Part shown: in pieces, positions 50,401 to 59,400 of the stretch | Numbering within the stretch: position 1 is the stretch's first letter | Layout: every line of letters begins with the position of its first letter | Assembly (NCBI GenBank): GCA_032622095.1 | Contig: CP136063.1 | Coordinates: 149,969,379 to 150,033,378, forward strand | From: Siphonodentalium dalli | Taxonomy: Eukaryota; Mollusca; Scaphopoda; Gadilida; Siphonodentaliidae | Reading direction: 5' to 3' | Length of the DNA: 64,000 nt | Position numbers and translations under genes: made by a program | Notes under the pieces: generated by a model | What the model was told of the DNA's origin: nothing | Database searches by the model: none | What the model saw: only the letters and a program-made list of their open reading frames with translations

Positions 50401-53400
50401 GGGGGGGTGTGGAATCCTTAGTCCCATTGGGACAGTCACACCTCTAGTTTTATATGGCCTAAATAAAGAAAATATATTGAGACTAGAAGGTGACCCGACT
50501 TCGTCCGGGATTTGACCTTGAATTGACCATTTTGAAGGTCAAGGTCAGGTGGGGTCAAACACCAACACCCCAAAAATTGTGGAAATCGGCCCAGCGGATA
50601 CCGGGAAATCGGCCCAGCGGATACCGAGATACCCTATGCATCAAATTTCGTCCGTAAAAATCCGCCAGTTTAACCCGATTTGATTTCCACTCAAGTATAT
50701 AAACGCGCCTCATATACACAAACAACGTAAAGATAAATTACTATCGGTGCCCGAGATATCGCCAAGACGTCTGAAACAGTCAAATGCATCGGCCGGTTAA
50801 GCGTTAACGTGATCTAACGTTATGACCTCTAACGACGTCATAGAAGTTACGCATTGTTTTTTATCCTGATGGAAGATAGTACCACTTCTTCTTGATAATT
50901 GAGGCAGATAACTAAAACGGATACATACGCATTATATATCGTTGGAAAGAGGAAACACGAAAGATTCTCACAGTGTCATTATTATGACTGGCATTTTATT
51001 ATTCGCGCTGTTTCGAATCGATTTGTAAGCACCGAACTCAAATGAAAGTCCCGTAACACAGCGTAAAAACAGATTTGACCTCGGCACGTGAAAAGTTGAC
51101 CTCGGATCTGAAAATTAATATGCCTATGTCACCCCCCGGCCGAAAATACCCCCACATACCAAGTTTCATCGAAATCGGTTCGGCCGTTTTCGAGTCCATC
51201 GATTACAGACACACACACACACGCACACACACAGATCTTCCAAAATATATAATAGATGAATAAAATATAGTTATGTGTGTGAGGTTCATATGATAAAATA
51301 TCGCATGTTACTTCCATTTAATTACACCAAATACAAATTTCACACGCAATGTAAACACAAGGAATTGACATTCAAATTGAAAGTGAAAGATAAGATTCCA
51401 AGATGACATAAATCACTTTTTAATTGTGTGTTTTCAAATCAACATTTATTTGTGAATGAAACCTAATTTACAGAAAGCGTTTAAAATTATCGGTTATGTA
51501 CATCGAAACACTTGGTCCTATTTGAATTATTGTTTTGTGCGGGGCTGCTTCAGACTTCTGTGTAATGGCACGTTATGTGACCTTTTACTCGGAGTTGACT
51601 GACTCTTATCAGCCAATGGAAACATTGGCACCCAAATATAAACTCTGTTACACGCGAGGTGCATCTGTATGGTAGTTTCTTTTCGATTAACATGTTTCAT
51701 AATCTGACAAAAACAGATCGCAAATTGATGTTATAAAGAACCTTATTCAGCGAAATATTGCTTAATCTCTCGATGCAAGTTCATGGCGTTTAGATTCTGA
51801 TATTCGTGATGAAAATAACAAGTCTTTTCATCAGTTTATTTTTTATATCATAGTTAATACGAACATAGATGACGACATTGGCATTCATGTTCCCAGTAAC
51901 TACTATAGGAATGCAATAACATGTGCTAAAGCGATTGGCAACTCGCTATCTTTCTTAAATTTTTAAAATCTTATTTGGATAGTTTTCTTTTATTGAAAAT
52001 ACATGTGATGCTGCTAGAATATGTGATGAATAAATATATCCATCCAAGAACTTATCATGATCTAGATATATGGTCAATATTTATTAGATTATTAAGTCGT
52101 CAAATGCGCCAATAGCATCAGTATGTCACTGAATAAAAACAAAGCATGTTGACAAATTGGCTGTGGAGATCCAATTTGTATTAAATGCACGACTCTGTAT
52201 ACCAATGTCAATGCTCAGCGTCTATTTTTGGGGTCGCTCAACGTCATCACTAACCTATAGTATTACATTATGCATGATTTATCCACCATCCTGACTACAT
52301 ATTACATAATAATAGACCAGAAGACATGTGTAAAACTTGTATTGTAAGACAAAAAATTGTCAAAGAACGTCGGTACCGGATTTAGAAATAAAAATAGACG
52401 ACTTTCCTATGTGTACATCTTGTGACCCCGAGATGGTAATTTTCATAACTGAAATCACAATTCAATTGTGATAGGGTTGGTTCCATTTTATGTGTACCCA
52501 TACCATGTATGGTACACATAATGCTGACATCCGGATCAACCAACCATCCGTCGTTCGTCCGTCCGTCGCACCGTCTGTCAGTCCGTCTGTCCGTAGACAC
52601 ATGCTATCCGATTCGATTACTCGAGTAATTTTTATCGGATCCAATTCAAATTTTATGTGCATGTTTATGATGACACACCCCTCACCTGAATAGTTTTTGG
52701 TATCGATCGGTTGATCGGTTTAGAAATTATTAACACTTTGCATCCACACATGGCCATGTGCTATCCGATGCTTTTACCAAAGTGTTTTTTGTCCGAATGT
52801 GTTCATATTTGATATGTAGGATTATGATGACACACCACTCACCTGTATAGTTTTTGGTATCGATTGGTTGATCGGTTTAGAAAATAATTAACCCTTCACA
52901 CACATGTTATCCCATGCAATAAGTTGAACATATTTCTTCTGATCTGCCTCATATTTCTTACCTAGATTTTTCTTAGCACGTTCATCATCTTTATGGTTTT
53001 TGGTATTGTTTAATTAACCCTTTACTCTCTTGTTTTCAATTAGAATTCATGCAACCTGCTATGACTCAAATATTTTCATCTGATCGACACCAAATTTGGT
53101 ATATGAATTTCTCACCCCTAAATACATATCGATTTCAAATATGGGTTTGATCCGATATATTTTAACATAGTTATGACCCTTTATAATTCAAGTAATTTAC
53201 TACCTGTATGCCATATGCCCTGTGAGAGTTGAAGACAAAATGACTTTACACAGTAATCTGCTTTATTGGAATCAGAGAATCTATAGCTATGACACCCGAT
53301 ACTACCTGCTAAACCACTGCTCCCAGAGCTGTGTATCGTCTGTCAAATTTAAGTGATTGGTGATTCTTTATTCCAGTTTGTGTGCAATATTAATTTAATC

Positions 53401-56400
53401 CCCCTGTTGAAACATGTTCATGGCATTAGTTAATTTACACCTCTTCTAAAAGAATAAATAGGATTAGTCCATTGTCCATTTGTAGGGATGTTCTACAGCA
53501 TGGCTGTTTAGAGAATTGTTGTTTACAGAGACACTGTTGTCTTATATTAGAAAAAAATTAATCCACACATTAGTTCCATCATATGATGTCATTGAAAATG
53601 ATTAACCCTCTCCACACATTATATGGTCTTCTGATGTTTTTTATTTGTTCATTCTCCTATTCTATGTCCAGGTTGATCGTCATCCACTTTTCACTTGCAT
53701 GTATTTCGGGACTTTAACCTATTCCATAGACACATGATATCTGATAGGCAGATTTTAAATTACATGTAACTCTTTCGCCTTGGTCCAGGTTCAGTAAGAA
53801 TTTCTATAAGCCACCAATTGAATATTCATCATTTGAGGAAATATCTTATTTTGAAATTCCCTCTATTGTATTTGGGCTGCAGGATAATAATAATGGTGCT
53901 GGTATTCTTGAAGCTGACTTATTGGTCAAATACTTTTCACCCAATCACTTTTATAATCTCATCCAGGTTGATCATGACACATTCTTCACATGTATAGATT
54001 TTGGTATTGATTGAATGGTTTTGAGAATATTAATCCAACATTTAATAATATTTCTGCTGTTTACAGACATTGTATCTTTCCAATGATCAGCTTAGAATAA
54101 AATTAACCATAGGTATACTGTATACGATCCTATGTTATGACTCTAATATTTTCAATTTGACCATTCTCATATCTCTCCTTTAGTTATCTGATAATTCTGC
54201 ATTAAAATATTTTATATCCAACCATTATCAATCATATTTAATATCAAGGTCTATACACCCCTCACTTATATAGATGTTCAGGTATTTGTTGGTCCATAAT
54301 CTCAATGATCCCATAACTTTTAATATGCAGCTAACACAACAACATAATCTGTTATGACTCAGGTTCCAATGTAAGAAGTAGATAAATATAGTTACCATGA
54401 TGTTATTTACTTAATATTGTAACTATTATATCTTTAACAGCTATGGTGCATCTGTCTGACTGTGGTTGGACATAATTATCTTTATCACTCTATTACACAT
54501 ACATGTATCTCTGTTGGAGTGACCTAATAGGTTGAAATCGAATGTCATATCCATGTTCCAATAGTGTTTAAATGAGCAAGTTGCTCAATAAGTCTGATTC
54601 CACTATGAAACTATTAAATAATAGTACGCTGTGAATTGTTGAAATTCTTGCACTCATGAAAAGATCTCTATCGCCAAGGTATGGGTTAAACATCTGCCGA
54701 TCGTGATCGGCCTCTCGTTAATTCATGGACATAATGTTCAGAAAATAAAAAAAAAATTCCAGTCTCTAGTTTCAGCTAGGAGGAAATAATTGAGGCCTTA
54801 TTTGGGGAAACACATAACATGACGGGGCGGCCACTGTTCGTCCTGTTTGGAGAAAATTTGAATTTTGTTCACTAAAAAGTAGCCATTTCCTTGTGCCGGA
54901 GATCGTCTCATAGCAATCCAAAGCCAAGTATATAATGTGAGTGATCCTGGATGTATCCCTTTCCATCATTCCCACGGGTGCATAAATCATGAATTATCCA
55001 TACATGTGAGACCAAATTTATTGGACATCACAGCAGAAATAGCGATTGAAACAAATGTAGTTTCTGCAATTATATTGATTTTTTTCAATCGTTATTTTTG
55101 ATGCTATGTCTTGTAAGATTTGTGATGCCTTGCAATAAAATACCTTGTCATCCGGAACACCAAAAGCAAAACTGCCTGAAAATAATTCGCAATCGCTCGC
55201 TAATTGCAAAATATGTTGCTTGACATAAATTCAAACAACAATAGCGATGACCACAGCTGACCACTGACTTTGATGTGCAGAGATTTAACCCATGTATTAT
55301 GAAATATAAATTATATATGAGTTTTAGAGGCATCTGTTTTGGCGGGAAAATGTGAACACATGCATGAGTCGTTATTTGTGTTGGGTGCTCCAAGCAGGAT
55401 AATGAAACTGTTATTGACTCGACTTGGTTCACTTGGTTGACAAAATCTCCTTATATTTTGTGACCACCAACATTCAACATTCATTTCGCATGAAAATCAA
55501 CTCAAATAGAGTCCTATGATAAATAGAATATGAAACTCGTGTTCCTCTCATACGAAAATTCTAAGAAAAAATATATCTGCCTCCCTCATCTCTTTTGAGA
55601 AAAAAAAACTGTTTTGTTTATATGTCCGAAGCAAGTTTCAGATTAACCTCTTCGCTGCTATGACGTCCGTATCTATTACGGACGTAAAAGTGCACGCCGT
55701 GTGCTATATGGTCCATAGGTACTATGGACCTACTTCAGCACACTAGAAGTAGGCCATTATATATAAATGGAACTCAGAGATTAGTGCATCGGAATAACTG
55801 TATCTCGACGTTTCAAACAGTGTATGATGTTAGTATGATAATAGCCTTTCAGCTGAGTCACTTGTATGGTTCTTTTGACATTCCCGCTATATTTTCCCAT
55901 TGGAAAATGCCAATAACGTCAACAGCCCAGCACACGACGTCATAACGTCATTTAGCAGCGAAGAGGTTAAAGAATGGCACTCAAGGCGTTCGAAGTGGGT
56001 TCATGCAAAATAGAATAAATTATATAAAAGTTTGCATTGGAACAACTATCGTAAACAAGTACCTAGACTCTGTTCTTATTTTCATTATGAATTTAACTGT
56101 CCAAGTACAAGATTTTTCATATCGAAACCATTGTTATGTAAACATTACTTTACAGTGGCATTACCGATCAAAGTCCAGTTAGTCCAATAAGATACCAGAG
56201 TTCAATCAAAACTTGACGGTAAACACTGGAAGGTCAAAGTATTGAAAAATATTCTGAAAATCCTATTTAGACTAAAATATTTAAACTTGCTATGCGATTA
56301 GTGATGTTTGTTGACAAATAACTGTAGCAATTTTATTTACATAACAATGGTTTCAACACGCGAAATTTAGTTATTTGAGAATTATCAATAATTAATATAC

Positions 56401-59400
56401 ATGTAAGAGTAGAGTTTATCAATTTCTCCATGTTCGTCTTGATGGTGATGTTTTTATAGACTGATTTTTGCACATTTACAGGTACCCACTGCGAAGGCTT
56501 TGGGTCCCTTTAAAGAAAACAAGAGGAAAAAGCCTTGGAATAACAAAACACTACTATGCAATAGTCTTCATTTGAATGCATACATTGTTTGTAGAATTAG
56601 ATGTTCCATACATGTTGGTCTGACATCCAGGATCATTGTTTATTTTTAGCTCAACTTGACAACAATTTCCTTTAGCACACATCTCTCATCCGATCGTCAC
56701 CAAACTTCATATGGATCTTCGGGGTGACCTCTGGATGGGAGCCATCGATTATTTCCGATATTTATTAAAAAAACATGGCCACTAGCAGCCATCTTGGATT
56801 TCATTTGGAATCATTGGCACACCCTGCAGCCCGCATTTATCGGAGAATTGTTTTTAAACTAAACAGGCATGTTTAGGATCACCTCTAGATGGGAGCTATC
56901 AATTTTCTATAAAAACTTAGCTGCTGGCAGCCATCTTGGATTTTACTCTTTGCATGACTAAATCCTTTGTCACACTGTACAGTAGAGATGGGCGGTTTCG
57001 GTTGTCGGGAAAAACCGGAAATGACAACCGTGGTAAGTTGGGAAAACCCGTAGTTTCGGTTGTCACAACTTCCTGTAATCATGGCAGAACACGACGAACA
57101 AACGAGTCCTGTGTGGAAATATTTTTCAAAGAAAGATAAGAAATCTAAGTGTGCCGCCTGTAATATATGCAGAAAGGAGTTCGCATGGTGAAATCGCGCG
57201 ACGAATTAATTACGTTGCTTCCGTGTACACCTATTTTCGCCGTAGTAAACACAACACAACTTGTCACAAGTCAGTTTATTTCTCATGTTATTTTAATCAT
57301 TAAGGCCGTACAAATACTCTGAAAGGTGAATTTGATAACGAGGATACGATATGAAAAGGTATCAATGATTGTTACCCCGCATTCCCTATTAGTTTTTATC
57401 ACTGTTTGGATGTTAAATCGTCAAATATATTTGTGCGCCGTTGATTAAAAATGTTATGCCGGAATCGGAGCCGGAATGAATTATACCGTTTGTCGGTAAA
57501 CTGTTGAGAAATAGCACTCATTCAGGTGACTTGTATTGGATGCATGTATACTGTATAGTGTGTACAATATTATGTTCCCTAAATATGGTAATAGGCATAT
57601 AGCCAGATAATGTGATTGAGAGATTCTAGTCATGTTTTATTTTCATTTTGTTGTTTATTTCAAATTTTATTTTTCAAATCATAACTATACACATATATCT
57701 AGTCACACACATTAGTTTTATGCCAATATAAATGATCATTATATTATTTCACACTTATGATCATATGATGCTGAATTGCAGTCATACACAATACACAGAC
57801 TCACTTGCATTCTAGCACTGCCACTCGACATGGACATTAACAATATACATGTAATAGTAACAATATGATACATAATTTAATATTATAAAAGGACATGTAC
57901 CTCACAAGTTATTGGTGTGTTTTCTTTGTAATATGATGAAGCATAATTAGATTTTGTTCACATTAGTAATTTTTATTAATAAAAACCGAAACCGAAACCG
58001 AGACTCAACTCTTTTTCCACAACCGAAACCGAAACCGAGGCAAAATTTCACAACCGCCCATCTCTACTGTACAGCCCATATCTCTCGTCTGATCGATGAC
58101 TGTGGTAAATCCTTTGGCACACCCTACAGACCATATCCCTAATCCGATCATCACCAAACTTCATTTGCATTTTTTGGGTGATCACTAGATGGGTGCTATT
58201 AAATTTTTCCCAATTTCATCTTGGGAGCTGTCAATTTTCGATGAAAAACATGGCCGTTGGCAGCCATCTTGGATTTTACTCTTTGCATGACTAAATCCTT
58301 CGGCACGCCCTACAGACCACATCCCTCATCCGACCATCACCAAACTTCATATGGATTGTTAAAAACATGGCTGTCCATTAGCACACCCTGCAGCCCGCAT
58401 TTATTGGAGAATTGTTTTGAAATTTACAGGCATGTTTAGGATCACCTCAATGATATTTATTACTGATTAATTATTTGCACCCTGTTGCTTGTATAACTAC
58501 ATGTACCACTAAATACTATGATTCTCACAAACATTTACTGCACCATGCATACGCTCCATATTTGGAAACAATATATTACGTTGTCTTGGGGAAAGCCCTA
58601 TCAATAGGATCTTGATAAGAATTCTGGAGTTGTAAATCTGTTAAGATTACTGTCGGCATTTTAACTCTTTACTAAATACTCATTGATGAGTAGTTCCTTC
58701 AGGAAATGTTCAGATAATAAGTTCAAAAAAACGACCATAGCTTTGTTAAAATTATTATCTGAACAATTTTCACCAATTAATAGGATCCTTCTGCACTGGT
58801 ATTATCTTTTTGGCTGTCTGTCGTCTGTCTGACTCTTACCAACCAGGCTCTTGTTTGAATTTGATACACTTATTATCTTTGTCTCTTTATTTTATTACGC
58901 ACCTATACTCTGGCTTTGGCATATTTTGTGAGATGATCCACTCATGTGGAATGGAACGACTTTGACTTTGCTCAATGGAATTGACTTTGAAGTTGATAAT
59001 GAAACAGGAACTTCAAAACTGAAACTGCCATAAAATCTTCAGATAACGTTTATAGTTATATGTTCCACCACCAGTAAGAAATAGCGTCTTTAATTGGTCG
59101 GAGAACTGCACAATTATATATCCCATGTTTACTTTTAGAGCCATCAACATAAAGAAAACCAAGGCAACCTTTCCATCGTCTTTCCATCATATATAAACTC
59201 TTTAAAATGGGGTCATGTAGTTTAATTAATATAATTCATGGTAATTGAAGTTAAACTTGAAAATGGAACATGAATTGTTTTGTCTATACATGTAGTATTA
59301 TTTAATTTTAAGAGAATTATGTCACGTTGGTCATGTTTGAAAATTAGAAAAACTCATGCTATCAGTTGGCCTCTAATTAAATCATTTGTTTAACCCTTTC

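Larger units (their letters stand above)
56648..58455 (+). repeat. Family H2 repeat interrupted by an hAT-derived element
   Basis: Head AGCTCAACTT, diverged cores with CATCCGATCGTCACCAAACT TCATATGG, broken at 56983-58066, resuming with CCCATATCTCTCGTCTGATC and further cores until about 58455. Confidence 0.82.

Noticed and set aside
51205-51235. CA microsatellite as an independent feature of interest
   Set aside because: It is the regular tail of the dispersed repeat at 50483-51260.
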